Assembly: GCA_028285495.1 (NCBI GenBank)
Contig: JANQPB010000029.1
Coordinates: 273,601-337,600 of the forward strand
Reading direction: 5' to 3'
Source of the DNA: Acidimicrobiales bacterium
Lineage (GTDB): Bacteria; Actinomycetota; Acidimicrobiia; Acidimicrobiales; SZUA-35
DNA length: 64,000 bases
Shown here: in pieces, positions 54,710-63,205 of the stretch
How the letters are laid out: each line of letters starts with the position of its first letter
Numbering within the stretch: the stretch's first letter is position 1
Program-made: the position numbers and the translations under genes
Notes under the pieces: generated by a model
What the model saw: only the letters and a program-made list of their open reading frames with translations
Told to the model about the DNA's origin: nothing
Database searches by the model: none

Positions 54710-56174
54710 TGCTCGCCGCCCGCTCGGCCGTCTGTGGAGCTCCGCCCGGGTTCGCGTCCTGGCCAGTGCGCTGGCCCTGCTGGCAGGGACCATAGCGGTC
54801 TCGATCCTGGTCGATCGGGCCGTGTTGCTGGCTCGCCTTGGTGACCGCATCGACGCCGATCTCGCCCAGGAGGTCGAGGAGTTCCGGCGTCTCGTCGGGG
54901 GCATCGACCCGACGACGGGCGAGTCGTTCGATACCGACGTCGAGGCCATCTTCGACACCTACCTCGCTCGCAACGTGCCCCGCGAGGACGAGGTGTTCCT
55001 GGCGCTGGTCGATGGTGTCCCGTATGCGCGCAGCGCCAACGCACCCTATCCCATCGAGGACCTCGACCAGCTGGTGACCCTCTGGGCGGGTGCATCGGGC
55101 CCACAACTGCGGAGTGACGACACCCCGACTGGTGAGCTTCGATCGCTGGCGGTTCCGGTGGTGACCGGTGACGGCGATACCCGAGCGACGTTTGTCGTGG
55201 CCCGGTTTCCAGCCGGGGAGCGAGCCGCGGTCGATGAAGCCATCCGGGTCGCCGCCACCGTCGGTGGAGCGGCGTTCGTCGTGGCCGCCTTCGCTGCATG
55301 GGCCATTGCCGGGCGGGTCCTGTCGCCGCTGCGCAACCTGGCCGATGCCACCGCCGAGATCGACGAACGCGACCTGAGCCACCGGATCCTCGTGACCGGC
55401 AGCGGCGAACTGGCCGATCTGGGCAACCACTTCAACGACATGCTCGACCGGGTCGAGAGCGCCTTCGCCACCCAGCGTGACTTCCTCGACGACGCAGGCC
55501 ACGAGCTCCGCACCCCCATCACCGTGATCCGCGGCCACCTCGAGCTCGTCCGGCCCGGTACGGTGCTGCCAACCGAGACCCGGTCCCTCGTCCTCGACGA
55601 ACTCGACCGGATGAGCCGCATCGTCGAAGACCTCGTCACCATCGCCAAGTCCGAGCGGCCCGACTTCGTCACCTTCGGCCCGGTCGACGTCGCCGACCTG
55701 ACCATCGAGGTCGCCGAGAAGTCCCGGGCTCTGGCCGCCCGGGACTGGAAGGTGCAGACGGAGGCCTTCGTCGTCGCCGACCTCGACCGCCAGCGGATCG
55801 TCCAGGCCTGGATGAACCTGGCACGGAATGCAGCCCAACACACGACCCGTGGCGACACGATCACCATCTTCAGCCGACTGGGTGACGGTCAGATCGAAGT
55901 CGGCGTCGTCGACACCGGTGAGGGTATCGCTGGCCACGACCAGCAGCGGATCTTCGAGCGCTTCACCAGGGGGACTTCGGCCCGCCGGACCGATACCGAC
56001 GGGGCCGGCCTCGGCTTGTCGATCACCCGCGCCATCGTCGGGGCCCACGGTGGCGGCGTCCGCGCCGACCACACCCCGGGAGGAGGGGCCACGTTCACGA
56101 TCACACTCCCGCTCCCGGACACACCCGACGCACGAGCTGCGTCGCAGGAGGAGACGTCTTGGCCCGCATCCTGA
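54633..56174 (+). CDS. Sensor histidine kinase
   Basis: About 513 residues from the first of three in-frame ATGs at 54633 (after GACGAGGA); it overlaps the acidic-protein gene. A Thr/Ser-rich start, helix 1 (VLASALALLAGTIAVSILVD), an extracellular domain of about 140 residues, helix 2 (AAFVVAAFAAWAIAGRVL), a HAMP region, then DDAGHELRTPITVIRGHLEL (phospho-His), NLARNAAQHT (N box), DTGEGI (G1), GAGLGLSITRA (G2). It signals to the regulator that overlaps its end by 16 bases. No recognised ligand-binding domain. Confidence 0.88.
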   Translation: MMMAPSTTSSSATTTPSGTTRATTSDARRPLGRLWSSARVRVLASALALLAGTIAVSILVDRAVLLARLGDRIDADLAQEVEEFRRLVGGIDPTTGESFDTDVEAIFDTYLARNVPREDEVFLALVDGVPYARSANAPYPIEDLDQLVTLWAGASGPQLRSDDTPTGELRSLAVPVVTGDGDTRATFVVARFPAGERAAVDEAIRVAATVGGAAFVVAAFAAWAIAGRVLSPLRNLADATAEIDERDLSHRILVTGSGELADLGNHFNDMLDRVESAFATQRDFLDDAGHELRTPITVIRGHLELVRPGTVLPTETRSLVLDELDRMSRIVEDLVTIAKSERPDFVTFGPVDVADLTIEVAEKSRALAARDWKVQTEAFVVADLDRQRIVQAWMNLARNAAQHTTRGDTITIFSRLGDGQIEVGVVDTGEGIAGHDQQRIFERFTRGTSARRTDTDGAGLGLSITRAIVGAHGGGVRADHTPGGGATFTITLPLPDTPDARAASQEETSWPAS

Positions 56175-56818
56175 TCGTCGAAGATGAGGACCGCATCGTG
56201 TCGTTCCTGGCCAAGGGGCTCGAGGCCAACGGCCACACCACGATGGCCGTCGGCGACGGCATCACCGCCGCTGCGGTCGCCCGTGACACCGACTTCGACC
56301 TGATGATCCTCGACCTCGGCCTACCCGGCCAGGACGGTTTCGCCGTCTTGGCCGAGATTCGACGGCGTCGCGAGCGCCTCCCGGTCATCGTGCTCACCGC
56401 CCGGGATCAGACCGCTGACACCGTCGCCGGGTTCGACGCCGGCGCCGACGACTACGTCACCAAACCGTTCCGATTCGAGGAGCTGCTCGCCCGCGTCCGC
56501 GCCCGCCTCCGAGATCAGGGCAGCACCGAAACCACGCTCCTCGAGGCGGGAAGATGGGTGCTCGATCTGCGGCGGCGCACCGCCACCGTCGACGACCGCA
56601 CCGTCGAACTCTCGGCCCGCGAATTCGCACTGGCCGAGGTCCTCTTCCGCCAGCCCGGCCACGTCCTGTCCCGGGAGCAGCTCCTCTCCATGGTGTGGGG
56701 CTACGACTTCGAGCCCGGGTCGAACATCGTCGAGGTGTACGTCGGCTATCTCCGCAAGAAGCTCGGACCCGAACTCATCGAGACCGTTCGAGGCATGGGA
56801 TACCGGCTCTCGCCCTGA
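56159..56818 (+). CDS. OmpR/PhoB-type response regulator
   Basis: 219 residues from TTG 56159, with GGAGGAG six bases upstream. Receiver: VEDED (7-11), phospho-Asp52 in DLMILDLGLPG, LTARD, and Lys in YVTKPF. Winged-helix C-terminus with SREQLLSMVWGYDFEP and SNIVEVYVGYLRKKLG, ending TVRGMGYRLSP. Overlaps its kinase gene by 16 bases. This is the last chromosomal-looking gene before the mobile region. Confidence 0.93.
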   Translation: MARILIVEDEDRIVSFLAKGLEANGHTTMAVGDGITAAAVARDTDFDLMILDLGLPGQDGFAVLAEIRRRRERLPVIVLTARDQTADTVAGFDAGADDYVTKPFRFEELLARVRARLRDQGSTETTLLEAGRWVLDLRRRTATVDDRTVELSAREFALAEVLFRQPGHVLSREQLLSMVWGYDFEPGSNIVEVYVGYLRKKLGPELIETVRGMGYRLSP

Positions 56819-57065
56819 TCCGTTCCTGCACCCGCCTTGTTGTCGAGACGATCGGGTGCCGCCGTCCCAGCGGCCGATCGAGTCGAGTCGGCCGACGTCT
56901 GTTGTCGGCAAGCCACCGGGTTCTTCCCAATCTGACTCGAGCTCGTGCATGCCAGACGAGCTCTGTCGACAGCTCTCGATGCGCAAGCACTACCGGCGCT
57001 ACCAGGGGGGATGCTCGACAGTCTCGCCGCCGAAGGGCGCCGTCGGCGCGGGCGGTAACCCTGCG

Positions 57066-57290
57066 TGGCTACCAAGACGGCTGCCAGCGCTCCCCGACGC
57101 CCTGAGCGGGGCAGGGGAACCCGCTTTGTTCGTGGTCGGGATGGGGAGATTTGAACTCCCGACCCCCCTGCTCCCACAATCGTCAACCCAGGCGCCAGGC
57201 GGCGCTCAGGAGCGCTGGGAGGAGTGGGGTCGGAGTGCTGAGGAACGCTGGTGAGCGCTGAGCGATGGTGAGGCTCGTGGCTACCAGTGG
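57066..57290. repeat. Direct repeat, copy 1, with tRNA-Pro 3' half (attachment-site-like)
   Basis: About 225 bases, clearly homologous to 61488-61722. Shared order: TGGCTACCAAGACGGCTGCC, a GC-rich hairpin (tRNA terminator), the tRNA-Pro 3' half, then an AGCGCTG-rich block and GGCTACCAGTGG. The two copies differ by small indels and substitutions. Consistent with the end of an integrated element. Confidence 0.85.
57133..57177 (-). tRNA. tRNA-Pro(TGG) 3' fragment, copy 1
   Basis: Read on the minus strand: TGGGAGCAGG (anticodon loop end and anticodon-stem 3' strand), a 6-base variable region, GGGAG-TTCAAAT-CTCCC (T arm), CATCCCG (acceptor 3' strand), A and CCA. The 5' half (which should start CGGGATG) is absent upstream, so it is not a functional tRNA. 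One extra G in the variable region relative to copy 2. Confidence 0.85.
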
Positions 57291-57416
57291 TACCACTCGT
57301 GCGACAAGTCGGAGTCCCAGTAGGGATTGGTCTTGATCGACGGCGACCAACGTCGTAGCTGGCCGACTCTTGGCCTCGTTACCCTGAGACACCAGCACGC
57401 ACCACAAGGGGGAGCG

Positions 57417-58526
57417 GTGTCGGCGGATCCGATGCAGCGCCTTGGCCCTCGCGGGCGGCGCATAGTTGATGTCGCTAGGGAGCGGGCGGTGGCCACTGGT
57501 CACTCCTCGGTCGGGAGCCAACATCTCCTACTCGCCATGGCCGAGGTCGATGAGGGGTTTGCGAGTCAGATCCTTCGCTCCTTCGGGTACACGCCTGAGT
57601 TGATCCAAAGTAGGTTTGTCGCCCAAGGGGCCACTCGAGGTCTCGGGTCACCTGAAAGCAAAATGCCTCTGCGGCCAGAAGCGGCGGTAGCGCTCGAGCA
57701 CTCGATAGTTGCAGCCGATCGCTTCGCTCACGCCGAGGTTGATACCGGCCATCTCCTGCTTGGACTGCTCTCCGACCGTGAGAGCGTTGCGTCGGCGATC
57801 CTCAGCGAAGGACCTGCCAACACCGACCTCATCCGAACGACGACTGAGGAGATGTTTGGGGCCGTGGGGCAGTTCGAGGTCTCCAGCCTTGGGGTGTCTG
57901 TGCAGCCGCCACCCGTTGTGCCGCTGAGCAGAGACACCATTCCGACCAAAGACGCTCTTGTCGGGTCGTTCAAGCGCATCCGAGTTTGGATGGTCGTCAG
58001 TTGGGTCCTCAGCGCGGTCAGCGTCATCAACCTGCTTAGCAATATCGAGCTCGTGCGGATCAGGAGCGACGTATTCAACTGGATCAATGCTTACAGTAGG
58101 TTCGTTGAGCGGTTCAGCAACTTCCTGTTCGACTGGATGGAATTCTGGCGCCTCGAGCTGACCAAGCCGGAAGACCATACGCTCGCTATTGTTGCTGTAT
58201 TGGTGGGCACCGCTCTGCGGGCTGACAACGAGTCAATCGTCGATGCTCGTAATAGGCCTGGCAACAAGGTCTGGGAGAACGTGGTGTTCTTGGCGGTCTT
58301 CTGCTTCTTGGTGGCGGGGTTCCTCGCAGTCATCGCGGATCCGCCGAGCTACCTCATCGTTCTCGGATCAATCTTCGCGCTCGGCATATTCTTCGTAGTG
58401 CATCGTCCGGAGTACGGCGAAGACACAAGCCAGCTATTCGCGATCTACCTATTCCTGCGGCATCTGCCGGCTACCATACTCTTGGTCGGCATGGTGGTAG
58501 CTGCTGACTATGTGCTTGTGCAGTAG
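57417..58526 (+). CDS. Clp-N-domain protein with C-terminal membrane helices
   Basis: About 369 residues from GTG 57417, with AAGGGGGAG upstream. Residues 5-150 carry two Clp N-terminal repeats (RIVDVARERAVATGHSSVGS with QHLLLAMAEVDEG, and ALEHSIVAADRFAHAEVDTG with HLLLGLLSD), normally the substrate-binding part of ClpA/ClpC. There is no ATPase; instead four hydrophobic segments follow (VVSWVLSAVSVINLLSNIEL, VVFLAVFCFLVAGFLAVIAD, YLIVLGSIFALGIFFVVHRP and LPATILLVGMVVAADYVL). Lower GC than the chromosome. It is cargo of the element bounded by the direct repeats; function unknown, possibly phage defence or protein quality control. Confidence 0.8.
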   Translation: MSADPMQRLGPRGRRIVDVARERAVATGHSSVGSQHLLLAMAEVDEGFASQILRSFGYTPELIQSRFVAQGATRGLGSPESKMPLRPEAAVALEHSIVAADRFAHAEVDTGHLLLGLLSDRESVASAILSEGPANTDLIRTTTEEMFGAVGQFEVSSLGVSVQPPPVVPLSRDTIPTKDALVGSFKRIRVWMVVSWVLSAVSVINLLSNIELVRIRSDVFNWINAYSRFVERFSNFLFDWMEFWRLELTKPEDHTLAIVAVLVGTALRADNESIVDARNRPGNKVWENVVFLAVFCFLVAGFLAVIADPPSYLIVLGSIFALGIFFVVHRPEYGEDTSQLFAIYLFLRHLPATILLVGMVVAADYVLVQ

Positions 58527-58615
58527 CGGCCCGCTTGTGGTTTGCTGACTGGAGCGTGGGGCCTCGCCGCATGTCGAGGGGAAGCGACTTGACCGCGTCG
58601 CTCCTCGCCAAGAGC

Positions 58616-58660
58616 TGTCGGGATGGAGGTTTCGAACCGTTGACCTCCTGCCCCCAGTCG
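58616..58660 (-). tRNA. Degenerate tRNA-Pro-like 3' fragment
   Basis: On the minus strand: CTGGGGGCAGG (anticodon loop-like, GGG), AGGTCAACGGTTCGAAACCT and ATCCCGACA. It aligns in order with the two tRNA-Pro(TGG) halves but the T stem no longer pairs. Perhaps a third, older attachment site. Moderate evidence. Confidence 0.4.
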
Positions 58661-58788
58661 GGAGCTTCGCGTCTGAGCGGGGTGTGAGGGTCGCAAGGGG
58701 TGGCAGGGGCCCTGTGAATCTGACGGTGTCGTAGGCCAGTCGGGTCCGGAGGTGCCCCTGCTGTGTTCAACGCTACGCGTGCGAGCTG

Positions 58789-60039
58789 TTGGTAGGACTG
58801 CCCGATGTGAACGTTGTCGAGGTGGTCGAGCCGGTCCCCGGTCGGCTCGAGGTCACCGTCGAGTCGATCGTGGTCAGGCCGAGGTGTGCTGAGTGTGGTG
58901 AACGAGCCTGGGTCAAGGACCGGCCGGTGGTCGAGCTGGTCGATCTGACGTGCTTCGGGCTTCCAGTGATCTTGAGATGGCACAAGCATCGCCTGTGCTG
59001 CCCGCAGAAGTGGTGTCGGCAGGGATCGTGGACTCACGAGGGTCCGCGGATCGCGGGCCCTCGGTTGTCGGTGACCGACCGAGCGGGGCGGTGGGCGACC
59101 CCGGAGGTCGGCCGACAAGGTCGGGCGGTATCCGATGTTGCCGCTGGGCTTGGAGCGGACTGGCATGCCGTCAACGACGCTGTGCTGGCCTATGGCTATG
59201 CGTTGTTGGAGGCTGACGTCGACCCGGTCGGCCAGGTCGAAGCGTTGGGTGTGGTGTTGTTCGCTCGGTTCGGGCGGTGGCGGACCCAGGCGTGGTCGAC
59301 CTCGATTGTCGATGTCGCCTCGGGTCAGCTCCTGGATGTGATCGAGGGCCGCTCAGCCGGAGGGCTCTGCGAGTGGCTCACCGGCATGGGCCAAGCTTGG
59401 TGTGATGCGAACCGATGGGCGGTGTTGGACCTGTCGGGGCCGTGGCGTCTTGCGCTCGACACGATGTTGCCCGACGCCATCCAGGTCGCCGATCCGTTCC
59501 ATCTCGTGAAGCTGGCCAACGAACGCCTCGACGAGGTCCGCCGCCGGGTCCAGCACGAGACCCTCGGGCACCGGGGCCGCAGAGACGACCCGCTCTACTG
59601 GTCCCGACGGTTGTTGACCGAAGCTGACGAGTGCCTGGATGACCGTGGCCGCTCCAAGCTGTTGGGCCTGCTCGACGCTGGCGACCCGAGGGGAGGTCCG
59701 AACGGCGTGGCATCCCAAGGAGACCGTGCGGGGTATCTACGACATCGACGCCGACATCGCGAACGAGTACGTCAACCGGCTCGGTCACGATCTCCAAGAC
59801 GACGACTGCCCACCCGAGATCCAACGGCTCGGTCGCACGTTGTCCGGTGGGCTGATCAGATCGCCGCCTGGCACCGAGCACGGGTGTCGAACGAGCCGAC
59901 CGAGGCGATCAACAACCTGATCAAGCGGGTCAAGCGGGTGGCGTTCGGGCTTCGCCGCTTCGTCAACTACCGGGTCCGGGCCTTGCTCTACGCAGGGCGA
60001 CCGAACTGGGACCTACTCACCACCGTCACACCCCGCTGA
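58789..60039 (+). pseudogene. ISL3-type transposase with two compensating frameshifts
   Basis: The frame is open for 416 codons but its middle is wrong. Up to about 59690 it reads as an ISL3/IS204-type DDE transposase: CAECGER and a second Cys pair (zinc ribbon), HAVNDAVLAYGYALLEADVD, WAVLDLSGPWRLALDTMLPD and DPFHLVKLANERLDEVRRRV. Between 59690 and 59845 the expected residues (GEVRTAWHPKETVRGIYDID, NEYVNRLGHDLQDDDCPPEI) are in another frame; a 2-base loss at the G run 59690-59693 and a 1-base loss near 59842-59846 explain this and restore the frame for IAAWHRARVSNEPTEAINNL. Either a pseudogene or sequencing error at a homopolymer. Inverted repeats were not found. Confidence 0.85.
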
Positions 60040-60237
60040 AACGCGAAGCGCCGGGTATTGCCGCTCGAGATCCGATCGGTGCCGCCACGCCCATCGACAA
60101 CGTTGCGTTGAATCTCGTGCGATGTGCCTAGTACGTGACCGGCGTACCCTGGACCCCGGTCAGAAACTGGGCCAACATCGACGAGTGGGACACGAACCGC
60201 CTGCCCTCTGGGCTCCTTCGACTAAGGTCAGCGAGGG

Positions 60238-61218
60238 GTGACCGACCCGATCGCCCACATGTTCGCCCGGGAAGCTGTCTTACTGCGGAGCTTCATCGAC
60301 GAGGCGTGGCAGGAGCTTGCGGGGCCTGACGGACTTCGACTCGAAGCCGAGGTGTATGGCCCGGTTTCTGGCCGCTATGGCGACGCCGGATCTGCCGAAC
60401 GCCGCATACGTGAAATGGCCGATGCTATAGCCGATTCGTTGTATGGGATTGACGTCGAGGGTGGGGAAGTAGACCGATGGTATGACCGCACGGTGCGGTG
60501 CGAGTACTCGGACGGATCGGTGGATGGCGTGGCCCGGATCCGATGGGCGAAGCTCTTGAGCAACGGGCGTACCACCCGCTTCAGGAGCATGCGGTCAGTC
60601 CCGCGGATCCGGCTCGAAGTCATGAACGTCCGTCTGCCCTATAGCGACGATGAGGACGGTCCGCTAACACCAGGTGACATCGAGGTCCTCGTCGCAGATC
60701 TCCCACCCGAGCGAGTAGATGCCCTCCGCGAGTGGATTGAACCGCTCGTCGGCCAGCTAGTCCGCGCGATTGAGCAAGGTCGCTTCGAGGACGGCTCGCC
60801 CCAACTTCGAGGCGCTGAACTAAACCGAGACGTCCTCCGCCACCAACTATGGGAATCGGACTCCGACGACTTCCGGCCGGCCATGGTGGTCCAGCACGTC
60901 TATTCCGTGATCGAGGCTCTGACCGCGGGCTCGGATGATCCCGCAGCCGAACTGGCCAAACGAATCGCATCCGCCCCGACCGGCACCTCATACGGGCCCG
61001 ACGACGCCATCGCCCAGCGCGACGCCATTGCCGACCAGACCGGGCTGCCTCCGACCGATGTCGACAAGGCGCTGTTCGGCACGAACGAAGGTCTCGGCAT
61101 CATTGGAGCGGTCACCAGTATCTACGCTGCATACGAGGCGGGCACCGAAGTCGGCGTGCTCCTCGGCGCAGCCGTCGCCGTCGTGTACCTGTTCACCAAG
61201 GCCATTATGCAGCGGTGA
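60238..61218 (+). CDS. Hypothetical protein with C-terminal membrane helix
   Basis: 326 residues from GTG 60238; ATG 60259 is possible. N-terminal half soluble with EVYGPVSGRYGDAGSAERRI and WYDRTVRCEYSDGSVDGVAR; middle rich in acidic and Arg residues; the end has GIIGAVTSIYAAYEAGTEVG and LLGAAVAVVYLFTKAIMQR, one or two membrane helices. No family recognised. Located inside the repeat-bounded element after the transposase, with GC below that of the chromosome. Confidence 0.65.
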   Translation: MTDPIAHMFAREAVLLRSFIDEAWQELAGPDGLRLEAEVYGPVSGRYGDAGSAERRIREMADAIADSLYGIDVEGGEVDRWYDRTVRCEYSDGSVDGVARIRWAKLLSNGRTTRFRSMRSVPRIRLEVMNVRLPYSDDEDGPLTPGDIEVLVADLPPERVDALREWIEPLVGQLVRAIEQGRFEDGSPQLRGAELNRDVLRHQLWESDSDDFRPAMVVQHVYSVIEALTAGSDDPAAELAKRIASAPTGTSYGPDDAIAQRDAIADQTGLPPTDVDKALFGTNEGLGIIGAVTSIYAAYEAGTEVGVLLGAAVAVVYLFTKAIMQR

Positions 61219-61487
61219 TTCCCCTGAGCCAGGACCACGAGGCGACACCGAGAACGGGGTAGTCCTCGGCACCGAGCGGCGTCATCAGTCCACGGTGGCT
61301 GCCAGCGCCAAGGAAGTCGAGGCCGGTCGAACCGCATTGGGCGTCGAGGTACCGAGCAGGCTCGTCGCCGAACGAGACACCATCCGGTCGTCGGTATGGG
61401 CGTGTCGGTTCCTTGGTCTGGTCGGCCCACCAGGGTTTCCGGACAGCCGAGCCTGCGCCTGGCCGTGGAGCCCATTGTGACTACCGA

Positions 61488-61722
61488 TGGCTACCAAGAC
61501 GGCTGCCAGCGCTCCCCCGACGCCCTGAGCGGGGCGGGGGACCCCGCTCTGTTCGTGGTCGGGATGGGGAGATTTGAACTCCCGACCCCCTGCTCCCAAA
61601 TCGTGATCCCACGCCCCAGGGAGCGCTGGGAAGCGCTAGGGGAGCGGGGTCGAGGTGCTGAAGGACGCTGGGGAGCGCTGAGCAACGGTGAGCCTCATGG
61701 CTAACACTTCGGCTACCAGTGG
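61488..61722. repeat. Direct repeat, copy 2, with tRNA-Pro 3' half (attachment-site-like)
   Basis: Homologous to 57066-57290 over its length, with about 10 extra bases near 61701-61712. It holds the GC-rich terminator hairpin (AGCGGGG, short loop, CCCCGCT), the tRNA-Pro 3' half at 61556-61600 and the AGCGCTG-rich block (61621-61682). Same orientation as copy 1, so the two define a repeat-bounded segment of about 4.4 kb. Confidence 0.85.
61556..61600 (-). tRNA. tRNA-Pro(TGG) 3' fragment, copy 2
   Basis: Minus strand: TTTGGGA (complete anticodon loop), GCAGG, GGGTC, GGGAG-TTCAAAT-CTCCC, CATCCCG, A, CCA. All arms present pair as in a genuine tRNA-Pro, but the sequence 5' of the loop does not match CCTGC and no CGGGATG start is found. 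It stops exactly at the anticodon loop, the usual crossover region of tyrosine integrases. Confidence 0.88.
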
Positions 61723-61737
61723 GCTGCGATGGACCGG

Positions 61738-62060
61738 TTGCTGGGGTCGGGGCGAGAATCGAAGATCGATCGCAACGATGCACTCGATGGCTGTGGCGGG
61801 GTTGGTTGCCCCATGCTTCGGTCTGTCGACGATGGGGACCACCTGGCCCAGGTTGCTTGCCGATCGATCGCGGGATGCACCTGTCGTGGCGAACTCAGGC
61901 CGTCGCCCGGCTACATGCCTTGCTGCGTGAGGTTCTCTCTGGCGGGTACTGTCTCGGGCTCACGCCCACATTGCCCACGCACTCCTCGAGGACGTCGACA
62001 TGACCCATCCTGTCCATGCCGCTCGAGATGAGCCGAGGTCATCGGGCGCAGCATCTGTGT
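61738..62060 (+). pseudogene. Decayed IS110-family transposase fragment
   Basis: Protein-like pieces lie in successive frames in the order of IS110 transposases: SKIDRNDA, then HSMAVAGLVA, SVDDGDHLA, RLLADRSRD, SWRTQAVARLHALLREVLSG, and further on HALLEDVDMTHPVHAARDE. At least three frameshifts separate them. The N-terminal catalytic part and C-terminal Ser motif are missing, so it is a relic. Lies just right of direct repeat copy 2. Confidence 0.7.
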
Positions 62061-62103
62061 CCTCGGAGGCGAGGTCGCAGCGCTTGTTGGCAGTGGCCCT
62101 TCC

Positions 62104-62421
62104 CTACCCTCCACTGGCCTCCACCCTCGCAAGTGCCGCTTCAAGCTTCCCGACCTGCTTGGCTCCGAGCGTAGGATTGCTGGCCTCCAGCGTCTTGACT
62201 GCGTCCAGCGCGGCTCGCATCAGATCCAGGTTCGGCTGGCCCTGACGCGCCAACTCGATGCAAACCACCACGATGTCATGCCAGGCGTAGATGTGGCTCG
62301 GGTAGTGGTCGATCGCCTCGAGGTAGTGAACCAGGGCTTGTCCGTAGTCGCCCTTCTGGTGGGCGACGTTGCCCTGCCCGACCAGGGCGTTCGAATGATC
62401 GAGTTCACGTTGAGTGGTCAT
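62104..62421 (-). CDS. TPR-like protein
   Basis: 105 residues. One clear tetratricopeptide motif: ALVGQGNVAHQKGDYGQALV then HYLEAIDHYPSHIYAWHDIV, followed by helices LMRAALDAVKTLEASNPTLG and KQVGKLEAALARVEASG. Probably a cytoplasmic partner-binding protein. Starts inside the upstream gene (17-base overlap), so the two are coupled. Lower GC than the chromosome. Confidence 0.75.
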   Translation of the reverse strand: MTTQRELDHSNALVGQGNVAHQKGDYGQALVHYLEAIDHYPSHIYAWHDIVVVCIELARQGQPNLDLMRAALDAVKTLEASNPTLGAKQVGKLEAALARVEASGG

Positions 62422-63205
62422 TGACTAGTTCCTCCTGTATCAATAGGAAGACTTCTGCGGCGCGTTGCGTGTAGGCCTCAGATTGATCCGTGGCGCCGAC
62501 GAGATTCGAGACCTGGGCTAGCGTCTTGTAGATGAAGCCAAGCTGATTGCGAAGCTGGCGGTCGGTGGGCGCGTCCTTGAGAAGCGTTGCAACTAAGACA
62601 AGTCCTTCCTCCAGTTCATCGAGGGCTCGGTCTGGGGCACCCTCCTGGACAAGTTCAACCGCCCGAATCTGCAGCCTCGCAATCTGCCGTGACAACAGCT
62701 GAGAGATGTGCCTCATCTCTCGGAGCGCAATCGCTCGAACCTCGCGGCTGGTCCCCGCCTCACGATTCAGAGCCGCCGCGAGTTTGTTGATTGCGTCCTC
62801 ACTGAGGTCAACACCCTCGTCGAGAGTCCTGACGATCTCATCCGTGTTGCCAAAGATCTTCTCCAGCAGCTCCTGACTCCCTGACGCAAACGCCATCAGC
62901 TTCTGAACGTCAGCATTGATCTTCTCCTGGCCTGTGGCCAGTGGCTCAAGCTGTTCGATCAAACGGCTGCGCACCATCTCCTGAAGGTAGGGATCAGCCT
63001 CGAAGATCTCAGCCGCCTTCTGAGCGGAGGCGGCGTCCGAGGTCGGGTCCTTTCCGCCGAGTTGCTCTTTGAGTCGGTCAAGCACCGGCTCAAGTGCCCC
63101 CTTGAGAATCGGCCAGGCGCCAGGCAATAGGGCCGCCCCCGCTATGTCAAGCGAGGACTCAGCAGCACCAAGAATCACCCTCCGGACCAGAGGCTGTACG
63201 CTCAT
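62405..63205 (-). CDS. Helical (TPR-tail) hypothetical protein
   Basis: 266 residues. N-terminus (AESSLDIAGAALLPGAWPIL) is mildly hydrophobic; residues 55-150 are charged and helical, with repeated acidic/Leu patterns (AEIFEADPYLQEMVRSRLIE, MAFASGSQELLEKIF). Residues 170-260 look like TPR or coiled-coil (LLSRQIARLQIRAVELVQEG, QLGFIYKTLAQVSNLVGATD). No family recognised. Coupled with the TPR gene. The two-gene unit in an accessory region between transposase relics is a candidate defence or conflict module. Confidence 0.65.
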   Translation of the reverse strand: MSVQPLVRRVILGAAESSLDIAGAALLPGAWPILKGALEPVLDRLKEQLGGKDPTSDAASAQKAAEIFEADPYLQEMVRSRLIEQLEPLATGQEKINADVQKLMAFASGSQELLEKIFGNTDEIVRTLDEGVDLSEDAINKLAAALNREAGTSREVRAIALREMRHISQLLSRQIARLQIRAVELVQEGAPDRALDELEEGLVLVATLLKDAPTDRQLRNQLGFIYKTLAQVSNLVGATDQSEAYTQRAAEVFLLIQEELVNDHST

